From Planctomycetota bacterium (lineage in GTDB: Bacteria > Planctomycetota > Phycisphaerae > Phycisphaerales > UBA5793): a stretch of DNA of 64,000 nucleotides. Location of the stretch: positions 1-64,000 of the forward strand of contig CAUJHZ010000038.1 of assembly GCA_963205185.1 (NCBI GenBank). Reading direction: 5' to 3'. Positions 52,816 to 62,030 of the stretch are shown here, one piece after another. The stretch's first letter is position 1; each line of letters opens with the position of its first letter. The notes under the pieces are model-generated. The model did no database searches, had not been told where the DNA came from, and was given only the letters and a program-made list of their open reading frames with translations. The translations under genes were made by a program, and so were the position numbers.

Positions 52816-55230
52816 TCACTCGGATTTTGGATCCATGATCTGCTGGGCGCGACTGACGAGTTGTACGAACTGGTCGCGATAGCCGTGCTTATCCGTGCTC
52901 TCGCCGGCACGGGCCCAGTCCATGACGGCATCGATCGTCGCGCTGCCCTTGTACGCCGAGTCGCGCAAGATCATGCCCCAGGCGGCGACGGCGGCGGCGA
53001 ACTTGAAATCACCGCTCGCGTCATCCCACGATTTGCCCTGGTCCGCCACCGGGAACTCGACCAGCGTGCTCGTGTCGCCGTCGGGCTTCTTGTAGCGGAG
53101 CTTGACGGTGAGCATCTCGCCGCTGGATGTCGCCAGATCGGTGAGAACGGCCGGCGCCTGGTAGCGCAGCGGATCGATCTGAGGCGGTGCGGCTTCAGTC
53201 TGTCCATCCTCCTGCGGGGCCGCCTCGCCAACCGTCTCCGCACCTTCAAGAACGCGCCCATCGCGGCCGCGCGACGGCTCGGCCGGCGCTGCGAGCCCGG
53301 GCTCAGCCAAAGCGAGCATCGCCACCGGCTCGATCTCGTAGAGCGCTGTCACGGTGTGGCCCGCGCCGATCTCGCCCGCATCCTTGGTGTCATCGTTGAA
53401 ATCCTGCGCCGCGAGCGCGCGGTTCTCGTAGCCCAGCAGGCGATAGGAATTGACGACGGCCGGGTTGAACTCGACTTGGATCTTCACATCCTTGGCGATG
53501 GTCACCAGCGAGCCGGACATCTGATCGATGAGGACCTTCTGCGCCTCTTCGATGGTGTCGATGTACGCGCACATGCCGTTGCCCTTGTCGGCAAGTTGTT
53601 CGAGCATGGCGTCGTTGAGGTTGCCCATGCCAAAGCCCAGCGTCGTGAGGAACACGCCTGATTTGGCCTTGTCTTCGATCAGGCGGATGAGATCGCCCTG
53701 GCTGGTGACGCCGACGTTGAAGTCGCCGTCGGTGGCGAGGATGACGCGGTTGACGCCGTCCTTGATGAAGTGATCCTGCGCGACCTGGTAAGCAAGTTCG
53801 ATGCCGGCTCCGCCGTTGGTCGAGCCGCCGGCACTGAGCCGATCGAGCGCGCCGAGGATGGCATCCTTCTCGGAGACGAACGTCGACTCGAGCACGAGGC
53901 CGGACGCCCCGGCGTAGACGACGATCGCGACGCGATCATCGACGGTCAGGTTCTCAACGAGGCGCATCAGGCCCTGCTTGACGAGCGGCAGTTTGCTCGG
54001 CTCATTCATCGAGCCCGAAACATCGAGCAGAAAGACGAGATTGGTCGCCGGCCGATCGTCGTGGGGAATCTCCATGCCCTTGATGCCGATGCGCACGAGG
54101 CGATGCTCGGGCTGCCAGGGGCATGCGGCAACTTCAACGTTGGCGCGGAACGGGTGCCGATCGCCCGGCGAAGGCGCATCGTAGTCGTAGTCGAAGTAGT
54201 TGATCATCTCTTCGAGGCGCACTGAATCGGGCGAAGGTCGGCGGCCCTCGCGCAACTGGCGGCGGACCATCGAGTAGGACGCCGTGTCCACGTCGATGGA
54301 GAAGGTGGAAAGCGGCGCATCGATCGGGGCGAGGAAGGTGTTCTCGACGATTGGGTTGAAGCGGTCGCGCGAGGCGCTCTCCGCGTCATCAGGGCTGAAA
54401 AAGAAATCTGCTGACAGGCTCTCTCTCTCAACGAACGGGATGTCCTGACCATCAAACTGACCGGTGGCCCAAGGGAAAGCAATCGACTCTCCGGTAACAC
54501 CTGGCCGCGTTCGCGAAGGAGACGAAGCGGAAGGTGGGGACAACGTGGGGCCATCGCTGGCAGGCCGCCGGACGTGCAACGTCGCGATCCCCGGACTTCC
54601 CTCGAACTGGCGGCGCAGCGAAAGCGCCGGCCAGTCGTTCGGATACTCACTGATCTCGGATGGAATCAGCTCTCTTCCGCCGCCCAGCTGCCGAACCTGA
54701 TCCATCGCTGCGGCGAGTTCGTCTTTCGTCCGAGTAGCCTCTTCGAGTCGTGAACCCAGTGCCGTAGACAGGTCGCGCTCCCGAGTCTCGTCTGCGCCGC
54801 TGGACGGGGCGGGCGGCGCAGGCGCGTTGCCGCGCGACTCGATGGCGAGTTCGCCGCTGCGGCTCCGGCCGCGCATCATCATCGGCAGAGCCACGCCCAG
54901 CAGCAGCACGGCCGCTGCGCCGCTCACGCCGGCTCGCCACCACCACGCGGCGGGGCGGAAAGTGCGCCCGCCATCACCAACAAGCCGCAGCGGCGGCTGG
55001 CCCTGTGCTTGGGCCCGAATCGCTTCGCGCTGCGAGCCTGAAAGGGCCGGGGCCGGCTCGCGCATGAGTTCATCGCGCAGTTCATCGGCAACGCCGCGGA
55101 TCGCTTCCACCTCGGCGCGCCAGTCGGCGCGATCAGCGAGCAGTGCTTCAAACTCCGCCCGTTCGGCTTCATCAAGTTCGCCGAGGGCGTAGGCGGTCAA
55201 TCGCGGGTCGTGGTTGGTCATGTCGTTCAT
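52816..55230 (-). CDS. YfbK-like VWA protein with anti-sigma-like N-terminus
   Basis: The 804-residue product has, in order, a cytoplasmic N-terminus of about 70 residues (DPRLTAYALGELDEAERAEF) like those of planctomycetal anti-sigma proteins, one membrane helix (about 100-122), a low-complexity linker, a VWA N-terminal-type region near 305-390 (TFSIDVDTASYSMVRRQLRE), a VWA domain near 390-570 with MIDAS DVSGSM, and a C-terminal DUF3520-like part. It lies directly downstream of the sigma-factor gene, so it may hold that sigma factor at the membrane and respond to an outside signal. The start at 55230 has GAGGATCG upstream. The spacer to the sigma gene has short repeats. Confidence 0.87.
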   Translation of the reverse strand: MNDMTNHDPRLTAYALGELDEAERAEFEALLADRADWRAEVEAIRGVADELRDELMREPAPALSGSQREAIRAQAQGQPPLRLVGDGGRTFRPAAWWWRAGVSGAAAVLLLGVALPMMMRGRSRSGELAIESRGNAPAPPAPSSGADETRERDLSTALGSRLEEATRTKDELAAAMDQVRQLGGGRELIPSEISEYPNDWPALSLRRQFEGSPGIATLHVRRPASDGPTLSPPSASSPSRTRPGVTGESIAFPWATGQFDGQDIPFVERESLSADFFFSPDDAESASRDRFNPIVENTFLAPIDAPLSTFSIDVDTASYSMVRRQLREGRRPSPDSVRLEEMINYFDYDYDAPSPGDRHPFRANVEVAACPWQPEHRLVRIGIKGMEIPHDDRPATNLVFLLDVSGSMNEPSKLPLVKQGLMRLVENLTVDDRVAIVVYAGASGLVLESTFVSEKDAILGALDRLSAGGSTNGGAGIELAYQVAQDHFIKDGVNRVILATDGDFNVGVTSQGDLIRLIEDKAKSGVFLTTLGFGMGNLNDAMLEQLADKGNGMCAYIDTIEEAQKVLIDQMSGSLVTIAKDVKIQVEFNPAVVNSYRLLGYENRALAAQDFNDDTKDAGEIGAGHTVTALYEIEPVAMLALAEPGLAAPAEPSRGRDGRVLEGAETVGEAAPQEDGQTEAAPPQIDPLRYQAPAVLTDLATSSGEMLTVKLRYKKPDGDTSTLVEFPVADQGKSWDDASGDFKFAAAVAAWGMILRDSAYKGSATIDAVMDWARAGESTDKHGYRDQFVQLVSRAQQIMDPKSE

Positions 55231-55266
55231 CGGACGATCCTCAGAGGAGGCACTGGGCACTTGGGA

Positions 55267-55845
55267 CTAGGCACTGGGGAATGAAGCGCTGCGCTTGGGG
55301 CTGGGAGAACCCGACATGCGCTGTCGCAGCGTCTGGATGCCGGTGTGAATGAGCACGCCGACGTGGCTTACCGTCAGGTCCATGATCTCGGCGATCTCGC
55401 GATAGCTCAGATCGCCCTGGAACTTGAGGCGGAGCACCTCGCGCTGCCGCTCGGGAAGGTCGGCGAGCACGACAAGCAGGCGCGAGCGCGTTTCGGGTTG
55501 CTGGGCCCGCTCGTCGGGCTGGTGATGCTGCGCATCATCGGCGTCGGTGAGCCGACCATTGCGATGCTGGGTTTCCGGGAGCGAAGTCTGCATGCGCTGC
55601 TCCTTGCGAATCCGATCGAGGGCCCGATTGCGGCACACTCGATACAGCCACGGGGCGAGATGGTCCTCGACGGCGGTGCGGTCCTGCTGGATGAGTTTGA
55701 CGAACGCATCCTGCACGACGTCGCGGGCCGCTTCGAGATCGCCGTTGAGCAGCCGCAGCGTGTAGCGCAGCAGCGGCGCTTCGTAGCGCTGCAGGGCGTC
55801 GCAGACCCATTGCGTCTCAGCCGTCGCCGCGTTGGACGAGTCCAT
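55267..55845 (-). CDS. ECF RNA polymerase sigma factor
   Basis: The 192-residue protein has sigma region 2 (LRLLNGDLEAARDVVQDAFV, LYRVCRNRALDRIRKEQRMQ) and region 4 (LPERQREVLRLKFQGDLSYR, EIAEIMDLTVSHVGVLIHTG). Its partner is probably the downstream VWA protein with an anti-sigma-like N-terminus, 36 bases away. The ATG at 55845 has GGAGGTTCG upstream; a longer frame from 55896 is less likely. Target promoters are unknown. Confidence 0.9.
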   Translation of the reverse strand: MDSSNAATAETQWVCDALQRYEAPLLRYTLRLLNGDLEAARDVVQDAFVKLIQQDRTAVEDHLAPWLYRVCRNRALDRIRKEQRMQTSLPETQHRNGRLTDADDAQHHQPDERAQQPETRSRLLVVLADLPERQREVLRLKFQGDLSYREIAEIMDLTVSHVGVLIHTGIQTLRQRMSGSPSPKRSASFPSA

Positions 55846-56001
55846 CGAACCTCCGTTCACCGCCGGGCTCGGGCGGGGCGATTCACCCCCCGCCATGATG
55901 ATGACGCAACGCCGCGGCTTCTCTTAGAACATTCTGCACTTTGGCCCGACGGGATGCAGGGAAAGGGGGCGGATGGGGGCCGAAAGTCCGGAAAAAGGCC
56001 A

Positions 56002-56025
56002 CAGGCCCGGCAAACGCCGGGCCTG
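56002..56025 (-). terminator. Terminator of the AGCS transporter gene
   Basis: A perfect 10-bp stem (56002-56011 with 56016-56025), loop AAAC, followed on the minus strand by GTGGCCTTTTTCC. It lies 39 bases after the stop. Confidence 0.8.
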
Positions 56026-56063
56026 GGCGATGTGATTTGGATCAGCCGCGTCGATGCCGCTGC

Positions 56064-57848
56064 TTATTCCACGTCTTTGCCTTCAACAACGTCCTCGAAG
56101 GGAGGGGCCTTGTGCGGCGCGTCCATTTCGCCTCGTTTCAACCTGCCGAAATAGTCGCCGAACGCCCGCATGGACTGATAGCCCATCACGACAATGATGG
56201 GCACGTTCGCGAGCAGCATGACGCCTGTGCCGAGGTCTGCTAGTACTCCGAGTTGGGCATCCGTCCTGATGAAGGCCGGGATGCTCGCCACGATCGCCAG
56301 CAGGCAGAAGATGATCTTGTACGCGAGCACGGCCCACGATCCGAAGAGATAGATGACGCCCTGCTCGCCGTAGTACGACCAGGAGATCATCGTCGAGAGC
56401 GCAAAGAGCCAGCATGTCAGAGTCACGAGCCACTTGCCCAAGCCGGGAATGGCCCGATCAAATGCATTACCTGTCAGCCGGGCGCCCACCAGTTCGGTGA
56501 AGATGCCCTTGTTGATGATCCTGGCGCCGGCAGGCGGATCGTCCCAATGGATGATCAGATCGCCTTGGGAATAATCGGGGCCGTCGGCTTCGGCGGTCGT
56601 GAGTGTGCCCAGGATCTTGACGAGCCGGGTGTCCTGATTCTCATTGACGGCGTCAAGCTCTCCCATCAGGAACAGGCGATTGCCGGCGAGCCACTTCGCG
56701 GGGGCCGGCAGTTCGGGCAGCTTGGAAGCATTGACGTCACCCGCGACCTGCCAGGTGCCGTCCACCTCGACGATCGACACTTCACCGGCAAATTCTCCCT
56801 CAGCCTCGCGGTTCCAGGTGTTGGTCGAGAGAATAACGAGTGCGGTGAGCGTGCAGACGAGACAGGTGTCCACAAAGGGCTCAAGGCCAGCCACGACGCC
56901 TTCGCGCACGGGCTCATCCGTCTTGGCAGCCGAGTGAGCGATGGGCGATGAGCCCTGCCCCGCCTCGTTGGAGAACAGAGCCCTGCGAAGACCGGTTGTG
57001 AGGCCGAACCACGCCGTGGCCCCGAGGAACGCCCCACCCGCGTGGGTCGGACTGAAGGCATCCTGAACGATGAACATGAGCATGTTGGGCACGTTCTTGC
57101 CTTCAACGAAGAGCACGACGATTCCTGCGATAATGTACATGCCGCACATGAAAGGGACGAGTTTTCCGGCGACGGCGCCGATGCGCTTGATGCCGCCGAT
57201 GATCACCAGAGCCGTCAGGCTGGCGAGGAAGATACCAGTCACGATTTGCGGGATGCCGAAGTATTCGTTGGTGATGGAAGCGACGTTCCATACCTGGAAC
57301 ATGTTGCCGCCCGTAACCGTCGAGATAAGCAGCGTGATGCAGAAGATGGCGCCTACGACCCACGCGATGGGCTTGGCTACTCCGCCGACGCGATCGCCAA
57401 AGCCGCGCTTGATGACCCACATCGCTCCGCCGTGCGGATTATCCGGATCAGAGGTGTCGCGATAGAGCATCGCGAGCGTCACTTCGACGCTCTTGATGGC
57501 CATCCCGAGGAACCCCACCACCCACATCCAGAAAACCGCGCCCGGTCCGCCGACGGCGACCGCGACCGCCACGCCGCCGATGTTTCCGAGCCCGACCGTC
57601 GCGGATAGCGCGGCGGACAGCGCCTGGAAGTGATTGATGGCGCCGGGATCGTTCTTATCGTCGTACTTGCCGCGGATCACCGAGACGCCGTGCGTCAAAG
57701 CCCTGAACTGGATGAACTTGCTCCAGATCGTGAACAGGAGCCCCACGCCCAGGAGGATGACGAACGTGTGCTGTCCCCACAGCACGCTGTCAACGAACTG
57801 GGGAACGTGGTTGTTGTAGAGTTCGAGTGCACGCTGAAGTGGGTTCAT
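56064..57848 (-). CDS. AGCS-family amino acid:cation symporter with large insert
   Basis: The 594-residue membrane protein has the AGCS (alanine/glycine:cation symporter) signature GLGNIGGVAVAVAVGGPGAV plus LLFTIWSKFIQFRALTHGVS, SNEAGQGSSPIAHSAAKTDE and WSYYGEQGVIYLFGSWAV. Relatives carry D- or L-alanine or glycine with Na+. A soluble segment of about 100 residues (about 343-442, rich in Glu and Asp) interrupts the helices and is missing from typical members (450-550 residues). AGGAG precedes the ATG at 57848. It is divergent from an NSS transporter gene. Confidence 0.92.
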   Translation of the reverse strand: MNPLQRALELYNNHVPQFVDSVLWGQHTFVILLGVGLLFTIWSKFIQFRALTHGVSVIRGKYDDKNDPGAINHFQALSAALSATVGLGNIGGVAVAVAVGGPGAVFWMWVVGFLGMAIKSVEVTLAMLYRDTSDPDNPHGGAMWVIKRGFGDRVGGVAKPIAWVVGAIFCITLLISTVTGGNMFQVWNVASITNEYFGIPQIVTGIFLASLTALVIIGGIKRIGAVAGKLVPFMCGMYIIAGIVVLFVEGKNVPNMLMFIVQDAFSPTHAGGAFLGATAWFGLTTGLRRALFSNEAGQGSSPIAHSAAKTDEPVREGVVAGLEPFVDTCLVCTLTALVILSTNTWNREAEGEFAGEVSIVEVDGTWQVAGDVNASKLPELPAPAKWLAGNRLFLMGELDAVNENQDTRLVKILGTLTTAEADGPDYSQGDLIIHWDDPPAGARIINKGIFTELVGARLTGNAFDRAIPGLGKWLVTLTCWLFALSTMISWSYYGEQGVIYLFGSWAVLAYKIIFCLLAIVASIPAFIRTDAQLGVLADLGTGVMLLANVPIIVVMGYQSMRAFGDYFGRLKRGEMDAPHKAPPFEDVVEGKDVE

Positions 57849-58046
57849 GCGATGCTCCTGATCTGGTGGGACGCGACGAGACCGGGCGAACCGAACGTGC
57901 TGTATGGTCGCGACCCGAGCCGCCGAGTCAATCCGCAAAACCGAATCGCCGTCGGATTGCCCCTTGCTCGCCGAACCTGCTAGAGTGGCCGGTTCAGCAC
58001 GATCGCGTGTCGAATCGTCTACGACATCTTCAGCAGGAGTGCGCGC

Positions 58047-59816
58047 ATGGGCGAATCACGAGGGCAATGGGGATCGCGACTGGGCTTCATTGTTGCCGCG
58101 GCGGGTTCGGCCGTCGGCCTGGGCAACATCTGGAAGTTTCCATACATCACGGGTACAAACGGCGGCGGGCTGTTCGTGCTCATCTACCTCGTGTGCATCG
58201 CGCTGGTCGGCATCCCCATCATGATGGCGGAGATCATGATCGGCCGGGCGGCTCAGAAGCAGCCCGTCGCCGCGTTTCACACGCTGCAGGGTGGCCGCAG
58301 CGGCTGGGCGGGTGTGGGCTGGCTGGGCGTGGTCACGGGGTTCATCATCCTCTCGTACTACATCGTCGTCGCAGGCTGGGCGATGGACTTCACGCTCAAG
58401 GCGGCGGCGAACTTCACGCAACCGATCAGCGAGGCGGCCAATCTTGAAGCCGCCGAGTACGCCGTGAATACCTCGCTGGGCGACATGCGCCAGGCGCTGA
58501 CCGACCGCGAGACCGATCGCCGAATGGTCGATTTCGTGCAGTCGGAGCGGAGCGGCGTACGCCCTTCCGCATGGCGGACGTGGGAGCGGTTTGACGCCGC
58601 GGTCAGCACAGCGGCGGATCCGCAGGCCGCCCGCGCGATTTTGCTCAAGGACGCCGAGACCGCCGAGGCCGTGCATCGCGCCGAGGAAGTGAACGCCCGC
58701 ATTGCCCAGGAGCGCGCCCGCGTCGCCGCCGAAGTCACGCGCGAATACGAGTCATGGCCGGAGGAACGAGTCCGCGAAGAAGCCCAGGCCGTCAGGCGGC
58801 GCGGCGTGGTATTCGAGCGCGTGCAGAAGGCGTTTGGCGAAGTGGCAACCGACGGGTGGATGAGTTCATTCTGGGCTGCGCTGTTCATGCTCGCGACCAT
58901 CGTCATCGTCGCGGGGGGCATCAGCGCGGGTATCGAGCGCGCCTGCAAGGTCATGATGCCGGCGCTGCTCATACTCATCGTGATCATGGTTCTCTACGGA
59001 GCAACGACAGAAGGATTCGGCCGGGCGACGGCGTTCATCTTCAAGCCCGATGCGCACAAACTCAGGCCAAGCGGCGTGCTCGAGGCGCTCGGCCACGCGT
59101 TCTTCACCCTTTCACTGGGAATGGGCGCGATGATCACCTACGGCTCGTACCAGAAGGACAAGGAAAGTCTGCTCGGGCAGTCCGTTGCCATCGCCGGATT
59201 CGACACCGTCATCGCCCTGCTCGCGTGCCTGATGATCTTCCCGATCACATTCGCGTACGGGCAGGAGCCTTCCGCCGGACCGGGGCTGGTGTTCATGAGC
59301 ATGCCGCTGGCATTTGCCGAAATCGGGCGCGGCGGGATGCTCCTGGCGATCATGTTCTTCTCGCTGCTCACTTTTGCCGCACTGACTTCATCGATCTCGC
59401 TGCTCGAAGTGGTGGCGTCGTACTTCATCGATGAACGGGGCTGGACGCGCTCGAGGGCGGCGTGGGTCCTGGGCGGAGTCATCTTTGCCTTCAGCCTGCC
59501 TTCGGCATTTGCGATGTCTCCCGGCTTCGCGATGAAGGGCTGGGAGCCGAGTTACGGAAAGAACTTCTTCGACACCGTGGACTACCTCGCGAGCAACTGG
59601 ATGCTGCCGCTGGGCGGCCTGCTCATTGCGATCTATGCCGGCTGGATCATGCCTGGTCGGCTGCGCGACGCGGAGCTTCAAGGCGTGGCGCCGGCCATGA
59701 CCAAGGGCTGGCTGGTGCTCATTCGACTGGTTGCGCCTCTCCTGGTCATCATCGTGCTCATGCAGAAGGTCGGCCTGCTCGACGCGGATGAGTTCTTTTA
59801 CGGACTGGTGCATTGA
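58047..59816 (+). CDS. NSS-family sodium-dependent transporter with large extracellular insert
   Basis: The 589-residue protein has the neurotransmitter:sodium symporter hallmarks WGSRLGFIVAAAGSAVGLGN, IWKFPYITGTNGGG, then about nine further helices (IAFADAAG-like IAGFDTVIALLACLMIFPIT). Between helices 3 and 4 lies an insert of about 145 residues (about 125-268), mostly charged and helical (HRAEEVNARIAQERARVAAE), absent from LeuT-type members. AGGAG precedes the ATG. Substrate unknown, presumably an amino acid. Terminated by the hairpin at 59852-59881. Confidence 0.92.
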   Translation: MGESRGQWGSRLGFIVAAAGSAVGLGNIWKFPYITGTNGGGLFVLIYLVCIALVGIPIMMAEIMIGRAAQKQPVAAFHTLQGGRSGWAGVGWLGVVTGFIILSYYIVVAGWAMDFTLKAAANFTQPISEAANLEAAEYAVNTSLGDMRQALTDRETDRRMVDFVQSERSGVRPSAWRTWERFDAAVSTAADPQAARAILLKDAETAEAVHRAEEVNARIAQERARVAAEVTREYESWPEERVREEAQAVRRRGVVFERVQKAFGEVATDGWMSSFWAALFMLATIVIVAGGISAGIERACKVMMPALLILIVIMVLYGATTEGFGRATAFIFKPDAHKLRPSGVLEALGHAFFTLSLGMGAMITYGSYQKDKESLLGQSVAIAGFDTVIALLACLMIFPITFAYGQEPSAGPGLVFMSMPLAFAEIGRGGMLLAIMFFSLLTFAALTSSISLLEVVASYFIDERGWTRSRAAWVLGGVIFAFSLPSAFAMSPGFAMKGWEPSYGKNFFDTVDYLASNWMLPLGGLLIAIYAGWIMPGRLRDAELQGVAPAMTKGWLVLIRLVAPLLVIIVLMQKVGLLDADEFFYGLVH

Positions 59817-59851
59817 CGCCGCGGTGACACCTGTCAAGGCTGAAGACGAAC

Positions 59852-59881
59852 AAAGCCCCGGCACGGAGTGCCGGGGCTTTT
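59852..59881. terminator. Bidirectional terminator (copy 1)
   Basis: A 13-bp stem (59852-59864 with 59868-59880) with three-base loop and A and T runs on the two sides. It serves the NSS gene (plus) and the first duplicated exported-protein gene (minus). A near-identical copy is at 60922-60949. Confidence 0.9.
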
Positions 59882-59915
59882 GATGGGGCCTGGACTCTTA
59901 ATCAGCGCGCGGCCG

Positions 59916-60800
59916 TCAGTTAAACGTGAAGTCCACCAGGTTGCTCACCGTGCAACTCGACTGCTCGACCGCCTGCAGAAGCACGCGACGACCGCTCGCG
60001 GCGGGCGGGACGAAGCGGGTGAGATCCGTGTCGCCGAACACGTCGGCCACCTGGCTGCCGGCGATGATCGGAGCGTTCATTCCCACCGTCACTCCCGGGC
60101 AGCCGGGAACGTTGGTCGAGCCGCTTCGCAGCCCATAGATGAAGTGCACCCGCGCGCCCGGAGTGGCGCCATGGGCCGAGAGGATGTTGTTCACTCCGGC
60201 CGTGCCGGGCGACGGCGGATCGAGCGTGAGAGTCTCCAGCCGGACCGTAACGGTATCGATGAGGATGTAGACCACATCATCGCCGCCGGGCCCGGCGGAG
60301 AGGAGCAGTTCGTCAAACTCGGCTCCCCCAACCGAGAGCAGATTGTGGCGCACGAAACTGCCCGTCGAAAGCGTCACGGTGTCGCTGGCGACGAGTTGGC
60401 CGCCGAGGAACGCCTCCAGCGTGAGGGTGCGGTTGTTGTGCAGGTTGCCGAAGTCGTAGACGTGAATGCTCGCGGTGTCGGCGCGCCCCGATACCGGCTC
60501 GATGTGCAGCGAACCGAACTGGCCGAATGACACCCCGCTGCCCGGCACCCACCCGCCAAACGCCAGCGCATTTGGCGCGCTGAAGCCCGGCTGACCCGCA
60601 AGCGTTCCGTCGGCGCGATCGGCCATCATCATGCTGGGCGGTGGCTCGCTGCGATTGTCGTACTCGAAGAACCAGATTCCCGCTTCGACGAACTCTTCGC
60701 CGCCGGCCCCTTCCGGATACGCATCAAACGTGGCGGTCTGGCCCATTGCGGCTGCAGAACTCAGCAGCACGGCTGCTGCGATAACGCTTCCCGACTTCAT
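59916..60800 (-). CDS. Exported protein, duplicated family member with shared C-terminal module
   Basis: The 294-residue product starts at 60800 with AAGGGGAACAGG upstream and a signal peptide (SVIAAAVLLSSAAAMG). Residues 22-185 resemble a jelly-roll extracellular domain (FDAYPEGAGGEEFVEAGIWF, PNALAFGGWVPGSGVSFGQF). Residues 191-294 form the shared module; here the first Cys-Pro-Gly reads SPG and only two cysteines remain (234, 283). It is a tandem paralogue of the gene at 60984-61877. Function unknown. Confidence 0.78.
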   Translation of the reverse strand: MKSGSVIAAAVLLSSAAAMGQTATFDAYPEGAGGEEFVEAGIWFFEYDNRSEPPPSMMMADRADGTLAGQPGFSAPNALAFGGWVPGSGVSFGQFGSLHIEPVSGRADTASIHVYDFGNLHNNRTLTLEAFLGGQLVASDTVTLSTGSFVRHNLLSVGGAEFDELLLSAGPGGDDVVYILIDTVTVRLETLTLDPPSPGTAGVNNILSAHGATPGARVHFIYGLRSGSTNVPGCPGVTVGMNAPIIAGSQVADVFGDTDLTRFVPPAASGRRVLLQAVEQSSCTVSNLVDFTFN

Positions 60801-60921
60801 CCTGTTCCCCTTTCTCTGACAGAGGTGCGCCCGCGACCTGCGGCGAGGTCGCATCAGGCAAGTGTGCGCTCCAGAACTGGTTTCAACAACGGGGAAACGG
60901 CCGCGATTGCGCAAATCGCAG

Positions 60922-60949
60922 AGCCCCGGCACGGAGTGCCGGGGCTTTT
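60922..60949. terminator. Terminator (copy 2)
   Basis: An 11-bp stem (60922-60932 with 60936-60946), loop GGA, followed by TTTT on the plus strand. It is a near-exact copy of the hairpin at 59852-59881 and terminates the second paralogue (minus). Confidence 0.85.
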
Positions 60950-60983
60950 GATGGGGCCTGAACTCCTAATCAGCGCGCGGCCG

Positions 60984-61877
60984 TCAGTTGAACGTGAAGT
61001 CCACCCGGTTGCTCACCGTGCAACTCGACTGCTCGACTGCCTGGATGAGCACGCGCCGGCCGCTGGCGCCGCCGGGCACGAACTTGACCAGCGTCGCATC
61101 ACCCGTGTTGCTCGCGATGGCGCTGCCGGCGATGGCCGGCGAGGCCATGTCCACCGTCACGCCGGGGCAGCCGGGCACGTTGGTCGAACCCGTGCGCAGG
61201 CCGTAGACGAAGTGGACTCGCGCGCCGGGCGTGGCGTCATGGGCTTCGAACGTGTTGTTGACCCCTGCCGTTCCCGGCGAGGGCGGATCGAGCGTCAATT
61301 CGCCGCCCTGGAAGTTGACGGTAACGGTATCGACGAGGATGAAGGCAACGTCCGTCGTGTTGGGACCGGCGAACATGCGCAGGTGGTCGAACTCGGGTCC
61401 ATCGATGTTCAACTGGCTGTGCCGGATCGAAAACCCGCTGGGCAGGTTGATGGTGTCGGTCGCCACGACGTTGCCGTTGAGCGTGGCTTCGAGGTTGAGC
61501 GTGATGCCCGGGTCATTGCCGAATGAATAGATGTTGACGATCGCCAGGTCGGCCGTGCCGCTGACAGGCTCCATTTCCATCGAGCCGAATCGCGTGAACG
61601 CAGCGCCGTTGCCCGGCGAGTAGCCGCCAAAGCCCAGGGCATTGGGCGGAGTGAACTCCGGCTGGCCGGTGAGATTGCCGTCGGCCCATTCGGCGACCAT
61701 GATGCTCGGCGGCGGGTCGAGGCGGTTGTCGTACTGGTAGAAGCGAATCCCGCCGTCGGTGAAGTCGCGGCCGATGGCGCCTTCGGGGAATGAGTCGAAG
61801 TTGGCAACCTGCCCGAATGAAGCGCCGGCCGCGGCCAGCACTGCGGCGAACGCCAGAGAAGCCCTGAAACTGGTCAT
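60984..61877 (-). CDS. Exported protein, duplicated family member with shared C-terminal module
   Basis: The 297-residue product has a signal peptide (SLAFAAVLAAAGASFG) and AAAAGGGAGATC upstream. The jelly-roll-like part (FDSFPEGAIGRDFTDGGIRF) and the C-terminal module (residues 194-297, ending SCTVSNRVDFTFN) match its paralogue at 59916-60800 almost throughout. In the last 100 residues nearly every position is conserved. Function unknown; surface location inferred. Confidence 0.8.
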   Translation of the reverse strand: MTSFRASLAFAAVLAAAGASFGQVANFDSFPEGAIGRDFTDGGIRFYQYDNRLDPPPSIMVAEWADGNLTGQPEFTPPNALGFGGYSPGNGAAFTRFGSMEMEPVSGTADLAIVNIYSFGNDPGITLNLEATLNGNVVATDTINLPSGFSIRHSQLNIDGPEFDHLRMFAGPNTTDVAFILVDTVTVNFQGGELTLDPPSPGTAGVNNTFEAHDATPGARVHFVYGLRTGSTNVPGCPGVTVDMASPAIAGSAIASNTGDATLVKFVPGGASGRRVLIQAVEQSSCTVSNRVDFTFN

Positions 61878-62030
61878 GCTGATCTCCCTTTTCCTTGGTG
61901 TGAGCGGTGCAGGGGGCCGCAGCCTCTGCAGCGCAGCGCAGTGCGGCCGCCAATACGGAGAGTGTCGCCGATGCGCGGCGATTCGTCAATAGGAAATCCA
62001 ACCGAATCATCAGACCAGCCGCGCAGGCGC

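Larger units (their letters stand above)
59852..60800. repeat. Tandem duplication unit, copy 1 (gene plus terminator)
   Basis: This stretch and 60922-61877 share a gene, its stop region and the following terminator. The 60 bases around the stop and hairpin are nearly identical; the N-terminal coding halves have diverged more. Confidence 0.75.
60922..61877. repeat. Tandem duplication unit, copy 2 (gene plus terminator)
   Basis: See copy 1 at 59852-60800. The unit includes the paralogous gene and its terminator. Confidence 0.75.
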
